DNA of 64,000 nt from Synechococcales cyanobacterium CNB (GTDB lineage: Bacteria > Planctomycetota > Phycisphaerae > Phycisphaerales > UBA1924). The stretch lies in the NCBI GenBank assembly GCA_030263455.1, contig SZOZ01000009.1, positions 177,462-241,461 of the forward strand, written 5' to 3'. Numbering within the stretch: position 1 is the stretch's first letter; the number at the start of each line of letters is the position of its first letter. The notes beneath the pieces are model-generated. The model was not told where the DNA came from. It did not search any database and worked only from the letters and a program-made list of their open reading frames with translations. The position numbers and the translations under genes were made by a program. Positions 17,872 to 28,041 of the stretch are shown in pieces.

Positions 17872-20235
17872 TCACTCCTCCTTCGGCTTCAGACGCGCCT
17901 TCTCGCTCGGCAGCAGGCGGCGCCGCGACGCAGCATACAGCGTCCGGGGCTGCGGCTTCGGCGCGGGCTGACCGTTCGGCGAGACCGCCGGCGCGCTCGC
18001 GGGCGCGCTCGACTCGCCCGTCCGCTCCATCCCGTCGCTGCGGACGCCATCGCTCGCGCCCACGCCCTCCGACCCGCCGCCTCCGCCTCGCCTGCGACGA
18101 CGACGACGACGCTTCTTCTTCAGCCCGGACTCACCCTGTGCCGCGCCGTCATCCGGCGGCCCATCGCCCGAAGCCTCCCCCGCTTCCGGGGCGTGGGAAC
18201 CCTCCTCGGCCTCGCGCGCCGGCGCCCCCTCGGGCGTTCCCTCCGCACCGGAAGGCTCGCCGCTGCTCTCGCCCGCGCCCTTGCGGCGGCGGCGCCGACG
18301 GCGACGCTTCTTCTTCCCCCCACCATCACCGCCTTCGGCCGGCGCGCTCTCGCCCGCGCTCGCAGCGGCGTCATCGCACACGCCGCCCTCGACCGGAGCG
18401 GCGGTCGAGGGCGCCTCCGCGCCTTCCGCGGGCGCGCTTCCTGTCCCCTCCCCCGCACCCTTGCGACGGCGGCGACGGCGGCGACGCTTCTTCTTCCCCC
18501 CACCCTCGCCCGCGCCCTCGTCGCCCTCCTCCGGCCCGTCCATCTCGATCGGGTGCGGCGTCGGCTCCGGCTCGACGGACTGTTCCTCCTCCGCCGCCTC
18601 CGCCTCGGGGGGGGGCGCTTCGCCTGGATCGAGCGCCCACGCCTCGTCACCTGGCGCGTCCTCCCACGGCTTCAACTCCGACTCCGGCGCCTTCGGCGCG
18701 GGCAGGCGCGACACGTCGATGTCCGCCCCCGACGCGTCGTAGGCGTACAGCGAGAAACGGTCCACCGGCAGCGTCTCGCTCACCCGAACGTCCGCGTGCT
18801 TGCCGCTCCGACGCTCCACCCGCGACAGGCTCCGACGCTTGTTCGAGAGCAGCTCGCCCGCCACACGCGGGCTGACGACGAGTTCCACCCGCGCCACCTG
18901 GTCGTGCTCCAGCAGCGCGGCCAGTTCACGCAGCGCATCCGACGCCACCGACGACGGGCGCTGCACCAGCCCCCGGCCGTGGCAGGTCGGGCACTCGTGG
19001 AAGTGCACGCTCTCGTGGCTCCCGCGCATGCGCTGGCGCGTCATCTCGAGGATGCCGAAGCCCGAGATGGGCAGGATCGTGCTCTTCGCCCGGTCGCGTT
19101 TCAGCCGCTCGCGGTAGCGCTGCTCGATCGCCTTGCGGTGCTTCGACGCGCGCATGTCGATCAGGTCGTTGATGATGATCCCCCCCAGGTCGCGCAGCCG
19201 GATCTGCCGGCAGATCTCGTCCGCCGCCTCCAGGTTCGTCCGGTAGGCGTTCGTCTCCGCGTCGCGCGCCGAGCGGCTCTTTCCGCTGTTCACGTCGATC
19301 GCCACCACCGCCTCCGTCTCGTCGATCACGAGCCGCCCTCCCGAGGGCAGCGGCACCTCGCGCGCGTGCATGTTCGATATCTGCGGCTCTACCCCGAACG
19401 CGTGGAAGAGCGGTCTCCGGCCGGTGTAGTGCAGCAGTTTCACGCTCGAACGCGGCGCGACGATCTTCATGAACCGGCTCGCGCGCTTCAGCGCGCCCTC
19501 ATCGTCGATCACGATCTCGCTCACGTCGTTCGTCACGAAGTCGCGCAGGGCGCGCACCAGCAGGTCGCTCTCCGAGTACAGCAGCCGCGGCTTCTTCCCC
19601 TGCTTCAGCCGCTGCTCCATGTCCTTCCACAGCCGCAGCAGGTAGGCCAGGTCTCGCTTCAGTTCCGCCTTCGTCCGCTCGAAGCCCGCCGTACGAAGGA
19701 TGAACCCGAACCCCTCCGGCAGTTCCAGCTGGTCGAGAATCTCGCGCATCTTCGCGCGCTGCTCCTCGTCCTCGACCTTCCGCGACACCCCCACCTTGTC
19801 CATCAGCGGCATCATCACCAGGTACCGCCCGGGGATCGACAGGTAACTCGTCAGCGTCGGGCCTTTCGTCCCCACGCCCTCCTTCAGCACCTGCACGATC
19901 ACTTCCTGCCCGCGCTTCAGGCACTCCTGAAGGGGGGGGCGTTCGCGCCGCGGCGTCTTCTTCCCCACCTGCTCCGTCGCGTCCTCCTCGCCCGGGAAGT
20001 ACCGCGGGTGCAGGTCCGAGACGTGCAGAAAGCCGTTCTCTTCCACGCCGAAGTCCACGAACGCCGCCTGGATCCCGGCCTCGACGTTCGTCACCTTCCC
20101 GACGTAGATGTTGTTCACCCTGCTCACGGCGTCCACGCGCTCGGCGTGGAACTCCTCGAGCTTCCCGTCCTCCACGATCGCCACGCGGCATTCCTCGCCG
20201 GGGACGTAGTTGATCAGCATTCGTGTCGATGGCAT
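17872..20235 (-). CDS. rne: Ribonuclease E/G with long basic repeat tail
   Basis: 787 residues from the ATG at 20235. The S1 domain comes first (VGKVTNVEAGIQAAFVDFG, about 50-70). The catalytic DNase I-like part contains AIDVNSGKS and IINDLIDM, each with a metal-binding Asp, and the zinc-link CPTCHGRG. The last about 270 residues are low-complexity and acidic/Ala/Gly-rich, with three patches of KKK followed by eight Arg. RNase E/G cleaves single-stranded RNA 5' of stems in mRNA decay and rRNA/tRNA processing. The tail is probably an RNA-binding or scaffold region analogous to, but unlike, that of E. coli RNase E. A 318-bp leader precedes the gene. Confidence 0.95.
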   Translation of the reverse strand: MPSTRMLINYVPGEECRVAIVEDGKLEEFHAERVDAVSRVNNIYVGKVTNVEAGIQAAFVDFGVEENGFLHVSDLHPRYFPGEEDATEQVGKKTPRRERPPLQECLKRGQEVIVQVLKEGVGTKGPTLTSYLSIPGRYLVMMPLMDKVGVSRKVEDEEQRAKMREILDQLELPEGFGFILRTAGFERTKAELKRDLAYLLRLWKDMEQRLKQGKKPRLLYSESDLLVRALRDFVTNDVSEIVIDDEGALKRASRFMKIVAPRSSVKLLHYTGRRPLFHAFGVEPQISNMHAREVPLPSGGRLVIDETEAVVAIDVNSGKSRSARDAETNAYRTNLEAADEICRQIRLRDLGGIIINDLIDMRASKHRKAIEQRYRERLKRDRAKSTILPISGFGILEMTRQRMRGSHESVHFHECPTCHGRGLVQRPSSVASDALRELAALLEHDQVARVELVVSPRVAGELLSNKRRSLSRVERRSGKHADVRVSETLPVDRFSLYAYDASGADIDVSRLPAPKAPESELKPWEDAPGDEAWALDPGEAPPPEAEAAEEEQSVEPEPTPHPIEMDGPEEGDEGAGEGGGKKKRRRRRRRRKGAGEGTGSAPAEGAEAPSTAAPVEGGVCDDAAASAGESAPAEGGDGGGKKKRRRRRRRRKGAGESSGEPSGAEGTPEGAPAREAEEGSHAPEAGEASGDGPPDDGAAQGESGLKKKRRRRRRRRGGGGGSEGVGASDGVRSDGMERTGESSAPASAPAVSPNGQPAPKPQPRTLYAASRRRLLPSEKARLKPKEE
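18085..18500 (-). repeat. Three Arg-rich repeat units in the RNase E tail
   Basis: Three near-identical segments at about 18088-18122, 18281-18318 and 18461-18497 each encode K3R8 (the first two reached in translation are followed by KGAGE). They lie about 180-190 nt apart within the rne coding frame. The DNA itself is repeated (TTGCG-GCGGCG...CTTCTTCTTCCCCCC on the plus strand), so the copies could recombine and change the number of basic patches. Confidence 0.85.
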
Positions 20236-20553
20236 CTTCTTCTGGCTCGCCGGCCTGACCGCCGCGCGCCGCCGTCCCCGAGGAGGACGATCGCCCGCCC
20301 GAAACACAACGGGCGGCCGGTCGGAACCCGCGCGCCGCGCCCGCACGGAGCGCACGCCGCAAGTCCCGTTGTCCCGGCCGGTGGCGTGCGGGCGCGTGCC
20401 CTCGCGCCGGCCGGGGCGCCGACCCGGATCGGCCGGCGGCGTCACGCCGCGAGCCTGCCGGGGGCTTCGTCTGTCGGGCACGACGCCGGGCGGCGTCACG
20501 CCTCTTCGTCTTCACCCTTCGGCTTCGGGAGCGCTCGCCGCTTCGGGCTTCGC
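20236..20553 (-). other. 318-bp leader region between ptsI and rne
   Basis: No gene is seen. The stretch is extremely G/C-rich and holds several inverted repeats. GGCGGCGTCACGCC occurs twice, at 20435-20448 and 20489-20502, each containing the small inverted repeat GGCGT-C-ACGCC. It probably forms a structured 5' untranslated region of rne. E. coli rne is autoregulated through a structured leader of similar length, so a similar function is possible here but not shown. Confidence 0.5.
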
Positions 20554-22317
20554 CTACCCCCCCCCGGCGGAACGACCGCCGGAGGCCTCCGGGACAATCT
20601 TGCGGACGTGCTCCCGCACGTATGCGGAAACCTCGACGTCCGAATCGAACGTCAGCGCCTTTCGCGCCACACGCTCGCACTCCTGCATCGTGACCGATCG
20701 CACAAGCCGCTTGACCTGCGGGATCGCGCCGCTCGTCACCGAAAGGGTACGCAGCCCGAGTCCGAGCAGCAACATCGCGTAGGCCTGCTCCCCTGCCGCC
20801 TCACCGCAGCACGACACCGGGATGCCCGCCTTCCGGGCCGCCCGCGCCACCTGGCGGATCAGCATCACCACCGCCGGGTGCCAAGGCTGGTACAGCCCAG
20901 CCACCCGCTCATTGGTTCGATCGACCGCCAGCGTGTACTGCACGAGGTCATTCGTCCCGATTGAGAAAAAATCCACTTCCCGTGCGAAAATGCCCGCCTG
21001 CAACGCCGCCGAGGGCAACTCCACCATCATCCCCACCGGCACCGAACGGTCGAAGGCCACCCCCTCTTCCGCCAGATCCTCCATCACGTCGCGCAAAATC
21101 AGCCGCGCGTGCCGCAACTCCCCGATCGACGTGATGAGCGGAAACATGATCTTCACCGGACCCAGCGCGCTCGCCCGCAGGATCGCCCGCAACTGACGCT
21201 TGAAGATCGCCCGCTCCGCCAGGCAGTACCGGATCGACCGAAGCCCCAGCGCGGGGTTCCGCTCCGGTACCGCGGCACGCGCCTGCGTGTACTTGTCCGC
21301 ACCCAAATCGATCGTCCGGATCGTCAGCGGCCGCCCGTCGAGCAGCCCGATCGCCGTCCGGTACGCCTCGAAGTGATCCTCCTCGCTCGGTTCCCGGTTC
21401 GCCGCCAGGAACAGGAACTCCGTCCGGTACAGCCCCACCCCCGTCCCGCCGTGAGACAGCACCGCCGACACTTCCTCCGGGAACTCGATGTTCCCGAGCA
21501 ACTCCACCGGCGTGCCGTCGCGCGTCACGGCGGGCTGGTCCGCCAGTTCCGCCAGCGACAGCTCCGCCAGCCGGTGCTGCTCCGCGTAGCCCGCGTACTT
21601 GCCCAGTTGCTCATTGTCAGGGTCCAGGATCACCACGCCGCGATCTCCGTCCAGCACCACGCGCTCTCCGTCCGAGGCGAGCGACGTCACGTTGTGGCAC
21701 CCCACCACCGCGGGCAGCCCCAGCCCGTTGGCCACGATCGCCGTGTGGCTCGTCCGCCCGCCCGCGTCCGTGGCGAACCCCACCACCGTGCGCCGGTTGA
21801 ACGACGCCGTTTGCGAGGGCGTCAGGTCGCGCGCGATCACCACGGTCGGCTCGGTGATCTCGTCCAGCCGCGAACGCCGCTGCCCGACCAGGCACGTGAG
21901 CAGGCGATTCGCCAGGTCGCGGATGTCGTCCGCCTTCGTCGTGAAGGCCGAGTCCGTCTTCCTTCGGAACTGCGCCGCCAGATCATCGAAGACCGTCGTG
22001 ACGGCGTGCTCCGCGTTCACGCGCTCCGACGCGATCTTCGCCCGGATCGGGTCGATCAGGCTCCGATCGCGCAGCATCCCCTTGTGGAACAGGAAGACCT
22101 TTGCGGCCTCCGACCCCATCTCTCGCTCCGCCTCGGCATGCACGCGGTCGAGGTCCGCGACCGCGTCCGCCAGCGCCCGATCGAACCGCGCCTGCTCCGC
22201 CTCGACGGCCTCCGGCGCGAGCGACCGGCGCGGCACCCACACCCGGTCGTCGCCCAGCACGAACGCTCGCGCGATCACAACGCCTGGGGAGACCGGAATG
22301 CCCTGGATCACGTGCAT
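20554..22317 (-). CDS. ptsI: Phosphoenolpyruvate-protein phosphotransferase (enzyme I)
   Basis: 587 residues from the ATG at 22317 (MHVIQGIPVSPGVVIARA). The N-terminal PEP-utiliser/HPr-binding part is followed by the phospho-histidine motif GGRTSHTAIVA with His at about 191. The PEP-binding TIM barrel has LYRTEFLFL, KIMFPLITS, FFSIGTNDLVQYTLAVDR and the catalytic-Cys segment PVSCCGEAAG. Enzyme I takes phosphate from PEP and passes it to HPr. No HPr or EII gene is nearby, so it may act in a regulatory PTS rather than in sugar uptake. Confidence 0.95.
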   Translation of the reverse strand: MHVIQGIPVSPGVVIARAFVLGDDRVWVPRRSLAPEAVEAEQARFDRALADAVADLDRVHAEAEREMGSEAAKVFLFHKGMLRDRSLIDPIRAKIASERVNAEHAVTTVFDDLAAQFRRKTDSAFTTKADDIRDLANRLLTCLVGQRRSRLDEITEPTVVIARDLTPSQTASFNRRTVVGFATDAGGRTSHTAIVANGLGLPAVVGCHNVTSLASDGERVVLDGDRGVVILDPDNEQLGKYAGYAEQHRLAELSLAELADQPAVTRDGTPVELLGNIEFPEEVSAVLSHGGTGVGLYRTEFLFLAANREPSEEDHFEAYRTAIGLLDGRPLTIRTIDLGADKYTQARAAVPERNPALGLRSIRYCLAERAIFKRQLRAILRASALGPVKIMFPLITSIGELRHARLILRDVMEDLAEEGVAFDRSVPVGMMVELPSAALQAGIFAREVDFFSIGTNDLVQYTLAVDRTNERVAGLYQPWHPAVVMLIRQVARAARKAGIPVSCCGEAAGEQAYAMLLLGLGLRTLSVTSGAIPQVKRLVRSVTMQECERVARKALTFDSDVEVSAYVREHVRKIVPEASGGRSAGGG

Positions 22318-22483
22318 GGAGTGAGGCCGCGAGGCAAGGACCACGATCGGCGTCGGCGGACCCGTTGTACGCCCCACGCACCCGCGGGGCCGCCGCGGCC
22401 GCATCCTATGCGAACCGCTCTCGATACTTCCCTCAAGCCCCGGCCCACTCCCGCCCGATCCCCTCGGTACGGCTTTTCCGCCC

Positions 22484-23860
<1,377 letters not shown>

Positions 23861-23882
23861 CGAACGCCCGCCGCGGCGCATG

Positions 23883-23911
23883 AAAACGCCCCCGCGCACG
23901 GCCGGGGGCGT
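23883..23911 (-). terminator. Rho-independent terminator of the 23959 gene
   Basis: Read leftwards, ACGCCCCCG pairs with CGGGGGCGT and TTTTC follows. The stem is 9 bp and strong. It lies between the convergent ends of rho and the dockerin gene at 23959 and may also help stop rho transcription. Confidence 0.7.
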
Positions 23912-23958
23912 CTCGCGGCGGGGCGCGCCGCGTGCGGGGCTTCTCGATCAGGCTCGCG

Positions 23959-26613
23959 TCACGGGCAGCCCGCCACGTACGCGTTCAGGAACGCGATGAA
24001 GTCCAGCGAGTTGATCGCCGTGTCGCCGTTGAAGTCGGCCCTCGGATCGCTCGCCGTGTAGGCGTTCAGGAAGGCGATGAAGTCGAGCGAGTTCACGATC
24101 GTGTCCCCGTTGAAGTCCGCGGGGCAGTCCATCCCGAGGATCGCCAGCACGGCGTTCACGTCCTCCTGGTTCACGCGCAGGTCGCCCGTCACGTCGCCCG
24201 AGAGGTCGAACCCGACGGCCTCGTTGATGTCTTCCCAGTCCGCCACGCCATCGGTCACGAACGGGTTGCCGATGAACTGGGCCTTGATGTAGTCCACGTC
24301 GTGCATGTCGATCACGCCGTCGTGCCCGATCGGCGCGAACCCGCGTGTGTGCTTCGCGCCCGGCCCGGACACGTCCGCCGCCGAGTCGCCGCTCATGTAC
24401 GGCAGGCCGCCCGCGATCGTCGTCCCGAAGAAGTTGTTGCTGCCGGTGAGCGCCTGCCAGGCGTCATCGACCGCCTTGAAGCCCTTGGCGCGGTTGACTC
24501 TGCCCGTCGCCGGGTCGATCGCCAGGCCATCGGCCCAATAGCGGATGTCCGCCGCGTCAAAGTTCCCGTCGCCGTTGAAGTCGCCCAGGATCTCGATCAC
24601 GGCCGGCGTTCCCGGCTGCCACGCCGGCCCCCCGTTGCGCGCCCGGTACGCCTTCATCATCTCCAGCGCGTCGTTGAGGTCTCGCTTCCCGTCGTTGTTG
24701 AAGTCGCCGCACACCTTGTTGCGCATGTTCAGCGAACTGCCGTAGGAAACAGGGTTGCCCGCCTGATCGACGTAGTTCCCCCCGCCGACCACGCCGTCGG
24801 AGTACGTCTCGCCCGTCTTGCGCGTGGGCGCAACGCCCGCCGTGGCGTAGTTGAAACTGTTGAACGGCGGCGTGCCCAGCACGTTGCCGGACTCGTTCAG
24901 GATGAAGTCGTACAACGCCGGGTTGAAGTCCGGGTTCGGAACCAGCGGCACGCAGGACGCATCCGACGGCGGCGGGTTTTGCGGCACGTTGAGCGACGCG
25001 GCCACCAGCACGTAGTTCAGCGCCATGTACTCGCCCGGCGTGAACAGGTTCTCATCGGCGCTGGGAACCTCCGAGAACGCCTGGATCGACCGCGTGATGT
25101 TGTTCACGTACGCGGCGGCCTGCGGGTTCCGCATCGCCGGGTTGAGCGCATGCTCGGGCGGGCGCGCCTCGACGGCGTCACGCACGCCGTTCCCGTTCAT
25201 GTCCACGAACGGCTCGCCCACGTCGTACTGGCAGTTGCCCTCGCCCGCGTCGTTCGTCCCGGAGATGCCGTCCAAACCCCAGTCCAGGTACGGCTCGAAC
25301 ATCCCGTACCCGCCGAGTTCCGCCGGAGCGCTCAGCGGGTCGCCCAGCGTCGCGATCACCGCCGGCCCCTGGATGTTGTACCCGTTGATCCCCGCGTCCA
25401 GCACGTTGACGAGGTTCGGACGCGCCGCGACCACGCCGCCCTTCAGGTCGGAAATCACCGCGAGGTAGTCTGCGCGCCCGCCCGTCAGCCAACCCGCGGA
25501 CGCCCCGCGCTCCGCGCCGGTGTGCCCGATCCCGAGACGATGGTTGATGACCGTGCCCTCGACCCGGCTCGAACCGCCCTTGTTCGAGGGCTGGAAGTCC
25601 GGCCCGAGCCGGTCGTTCGCCGTGCTCACCGTCCGCGCTCCGATGTTCTCGCCCACGCACCACGACGGGTCGAGGCAGATGCCGTTCGCCCACGCGTTGC
25701 GCGTCCCCGATCCCACGTCGCGCGTCACGGCCATCAGGTTCTCACCCGTGGACAGCCGTCCCGTCGCGAACAGGAACCGCAGGTCCGACATGTGCATCTC
25801 GTCCCGGCCCACGCCGTAGTTCACCATCGCACCGACCGGCGCGTTCGCGATCAGCGTGTCGAAGGCCGTGTACTCGTCCGGGTTGCCGTAGTTGACGTTG
25901 ATCGGACCGTTGAACCCGAACAGCGACGGGAGGCGACTGTCCTCCGTCTCCACCTCGGTCCCGTCCTTGTTCACGATCGGCGCGGGGTTGTCACCGTAGC
26001 CGGGCGCGCCGGGCACGCGATTGAACTTCGGCGAGCCGGTCTCCTGCCGCACCGACCACCCGATCGGCACGTCGATGGCCGCGAAATCCACCAGGATGCC
26101 GCCCACGCTCGGGTCCGTGCTCGTCGTCACGCGGAAGGTGCCGTCCATCAGCGAGCGCACCGGCGTGCCGCCCGGGTTCGCGGCGTTGTAGAACCCCTGC
26201 GGGATGCCCGCCGACACGAACACGTCCCGGTTCCACAGCGACTCATCCGAGAACGCCGAGGTGTAGGTGTTCGCCCCGGCGTCGAGGTCCGGCATCGTCA
26301 GGTACGTGAAGCCCCAGTCCCGCAACTCTGCGAACCCGTTCACCGATCCGACCACGCGGTACGTCACCTGCCAGTGCTGGTCCGGCCGCCACGGGAAACT
26401 GCTATCGAACGGCGCCAGCTGGTCGCCGTCGATCGCCAGCAGGCAGTCCCCGTCGACGTCGATGAAGTCGTTGGTCGACGCCGGGCGCTTGAACACGAAC
26501 TGCAGCAGCGTGGCGCCAGTGCCGTTGACCATGTACGGCTGCGCCGCGGCGATCGAGGCCGCGCCACCGACGAGGCCGAGCGCGACGAACGTGAGCAGAT
26601 TCTTCCTGGACAT
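23959..26613 (-). CDS. Secreted multi-dockerin protein with PstS-like region
   Basis: 884 residues from the ATG at 26613 with GAGAGAGGATC upstream. A signal peptide covers about residues 1-24 (LLTFVALGLVGGAASIAAA). GTGATLLQFVF soon after it and DVGSGTRNAWANG near residue 300 recall the GAGAT...P and SGT loops of phosphate-binding PstS-type proteins. The second half has several EF-hand/dockerin-like loops: CGDFNNDGKRDLNDA, GDFNGDGNFDAADI, GDVTGDLRVNQED and the twin ADFNGD...NSLDFIAFLNAY at the end. Probably an extracellular calcium-binding protein; the PstS-like fold is tentative and no ABC transporter genes are adjacent. Confidence 0.75.
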   Translation of the reverse strand: MSRKNLLTFVALGLVGGAASIAAAQPYMVNGTGATLLQFVFKRPASTNDFIDVDGDCLLAIDGDQLAPFDSSFPWRPDQHWQVTYRVVGSVNGFAELRDWGFTYLTMPDLDAGANTYTSAFSDESLWNRDVFVSAGIPQGFYNAANPGGTPVRSLMDGTFRVTTSTDPSVGGILVDFAAIDVPIGWSVRQETGSPKFNRVPGAPGYGDNPAPIVNKDGTEVETEDSRLPSLFGFNGPINVNYGNPDEYTAFDTLIANAPVGAMVNYGVGRDEMHMSDLRFLFATGRLSTGENLMAVTRDVGSGTRNAWANGICLDPSWCVGENIGARTVSTANDRLGPDFQPSNKGGSSRVEGTVINHRLGIGHTGAERGASAGWLTGGRADYLAVISDLKGGVVAARPNLVNVLDAGINGYNIQGPAVIATLGDPLSAPAELGGYGMFEPYLDWGLDGISGTNDAGEGNCQYDVGEPFVDMNGNGVRDAVEARPPEHALNPAMRNPQAAAYVNNITRSIQAFSEVPSADENLFTPGEYMALNYVLVAASLNVPQNPPPSDASCVPLVPNPDFNPALYDFILNESGNVLGTPPFNSFNYATAGVAPTRKTGETYSDGVVGGGNYVDQAGNPVSYGSSLNMRNKVCGDFNNDGKRDLNDALEMMKAYRARNGGPAWQPGTPAVIEILGDFNGDGNFDAADIRYWADGLAIDPATGRVNRAKGFKAVDDAWQALTGSNNFFGTTIAGGLPYMSGDSAADVSGPGAKHTRGFAPIGHDGVIDMHDVDYIKAQFIGNPFVTDGVADWEDINEAVGFDLSGDVTGDLRVNQEDVNAVLAILGMDCPADFNGDTIVNSLDFIAFLNAYTASDPRADFNGDTAINSLDFIAFLNAYVAGCP

Positions 26614-26712
26614 GGATGATCCTCTCTCTGTACGGGGTGTGGGCGTAACGATCGCGCACCGCCGCGCGGCGGCCGCTCATCGGGTCAGGCTTTTCCGTCC
26701 TTCCGGCTCTCC

Positions 26713-26743
26713 GGCCCCCGCCGGTCTCCACCCGGCGGGGGCC
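26713..26743 (-). terminator. Strong 12-bp hairpin between two secreted-protein genes
   Basis: GGCCCCCGCCGG and CCGGCGGGGGCC form a perfect 12-bp stem with a 7-nt loop in the 172-bp gap between the prepilin-like gene at 26786 and the dockerin gene start at 26613. No T-run follows on either strand, so it may terminate with help, stabilise an mRNA end, or act in the 5' leader of the dockerin gene. Confidence 0.4.
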
Positions 26744-26785
26744 ATCACAACGACGACCTCTCTCGTTCCTCTCTCCCGTCCTCCG

Positions 26786-27814
26786 TCAATCCCACTTGTT
26801 GAACTTCAGGTCCACGCGGTTGTTCCCGGTGATCGAGTAGAACCTGTCCCCCCACAGCCGGTCCTTGATCGTGTCCTGCACGGTCAGCGACTCGACGTGC
26901 GCGTCCACGAACACGAAGTTCACCTTCTCGCTGAAGTGGTGCCGACCCACCGCGTTCAGCGTGCTCAGCGGGTTGTCGATCATGTTCGGCCCGAGCTTCT
27001 TCGTCGGCAGGATCGAGTCCTTGTCCGGGTACACGAACCGCGGCACCCCGCCCGAGTTCGGCTCGTTGTAGACGTCGCTCCCCGACGATCGACCGATGAA
27101 CGGCGTCACCGAGCGATGGCTCTTGATCCGCCCGTCAAAGTGGCTGGCCAGCGACGTCCAACGATCCCTGTTGTCGTAGAACTCCGTCGCCAGGATCGTC
27201 TTCGAAGCGCCCTGCTGCGCCCCGTCGATCCACGCCACACGAGCCAGCTGGTTCTTCCGCAGCGTCCCCGGCCAGAACTTGTTGCGAGGGAACAGCGCCG
27301 CGTTCCCCGTGATCGCCACCCGCGCCGCCTGTCGGTCGCGCGGCGTCTGCGCCCCGGGGCCGTTGCCGAGGTCATTCTGCTGACCCGGCTCCCAGTCATC
27401 GGTGTTCGATCCGGGGTTCGTCCGCGGCGCGCCGCGGCTCGTCATCGTCGGGCACTCGAACGCGCCCTCCGGCACGTTCGCACCCCCGTCCGTCCCGCCG
27501 AACAGCGCCCACGACCAGTGGATGTACCCGTTCGCCGGGATCGGGTTGGTTTCCTGCTGCTGCTCCACCTTCCACTCCCCCGAGTACTCATCCGACCCGT
27601 AGACGTAGGCCGCGGGGAAGTAGTCGTGACTCGCGGTGTAGAACGCCACTCCCTGCGCGACGGTGCGCTGGTTGCTCGCGCACATCGCCATCTGCCCCGC
27701 CTGCCGCGCCTTGCCCAGCGCGGGGAGCAGGATCCCGATCAGCAGCGCGATGATCGCGATCACCACGAGCAACTCGATCAGCGTGAACCCCCGACGATCC
27801 GTGCGCGTTCCCAT
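26786..27814 (-). CDS. Prepilin-like protein (type II/IV pseudopilin leader)
   Basis: 342 residues from the ATG at 27814, with GGAGGC about 8 nt upstream. The leader [19 protein letters not shown] is a canonical prepilin peptidase site and helix, followed by [20 protein letters not shown], characteristic of planctomycete pseudopilins. The C-terminal part ends with [18 protein letters not shown], the H...DxHV element of this group. It lies upstream of the dockerin gene at 23959 on the same strand, 172 bp apart, and might be co-transcribed with it. Confidence 0.9.
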   Translation of the reverse strand: MGTRTDRRGFTLIELLVVIAIIALLIGILLPALGKARQAGQMAMCASNQRTVAQGVAFYTASHDYFPAAYVYGSDEYSGEWKVEQQQETNPIPANGYIHWSWALFGGTDGGANVPEGAFECPTMTSRGAPRTNPGSNTDDWEPGQQNDLGNGPGAQTPRDRQAARVAITGNAALFPRNKFWPGTLRKNQLARVAWIDGAQQGASKTILATEFYDNRDRWTSLASHFDGRIKSHRSVTPFIGRSSGSDVYNEPNSGGVPRFVYPDKDSILPTKKLGPNMIDNPLSTLNAVGRHHFSEKVNFVFVDAHVESLTVQDTIKDRLWGDRFYSITGNNRVDLKFNKWD

Positions 27815-28029
27815 GAGCGTGTGCCTCCGGCCCGTGTGTGTTCCAGACTGCGCGCCCCACGACGCGTTCAGGGCAGAACACTACCTCGCCATGCGTCACG
27901 CTCGGGTCAGCGTCGCGCTCAGATTGCGACAAGCCTCCGGTCCGCCGTGTTCAGAAACGATGAACGAGCGCGCTCCGCGGCGCAAGCGATCGGTCAAGGG
28001 CTTTGCGCGCGGGACGCTCTCGCCCTGCG

Positions 28030-28035
28030 TACGCT
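28030..28035 (+). promoter_or_regulatory. -10 box for a leaderless anmK transcript
   Basis: TACGCT ends exactly 6 nt before the GTG at 28042. There is no Shine-Dalgarno sequence before that GTG. The same box and spacing occur before cca (30158) and the decarboxylase (43463), which suggests transcription starting at the start codon. Confidence 0.5.
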
Positions 28036-28041
28036 CATGCC

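Noticed and set aside
16276..20964. 1562-codon plus-strand open frame
   Set aside because: His/Arg-rich nonsense antisense to OGT, dxr and rne, all of which have full family motifs.
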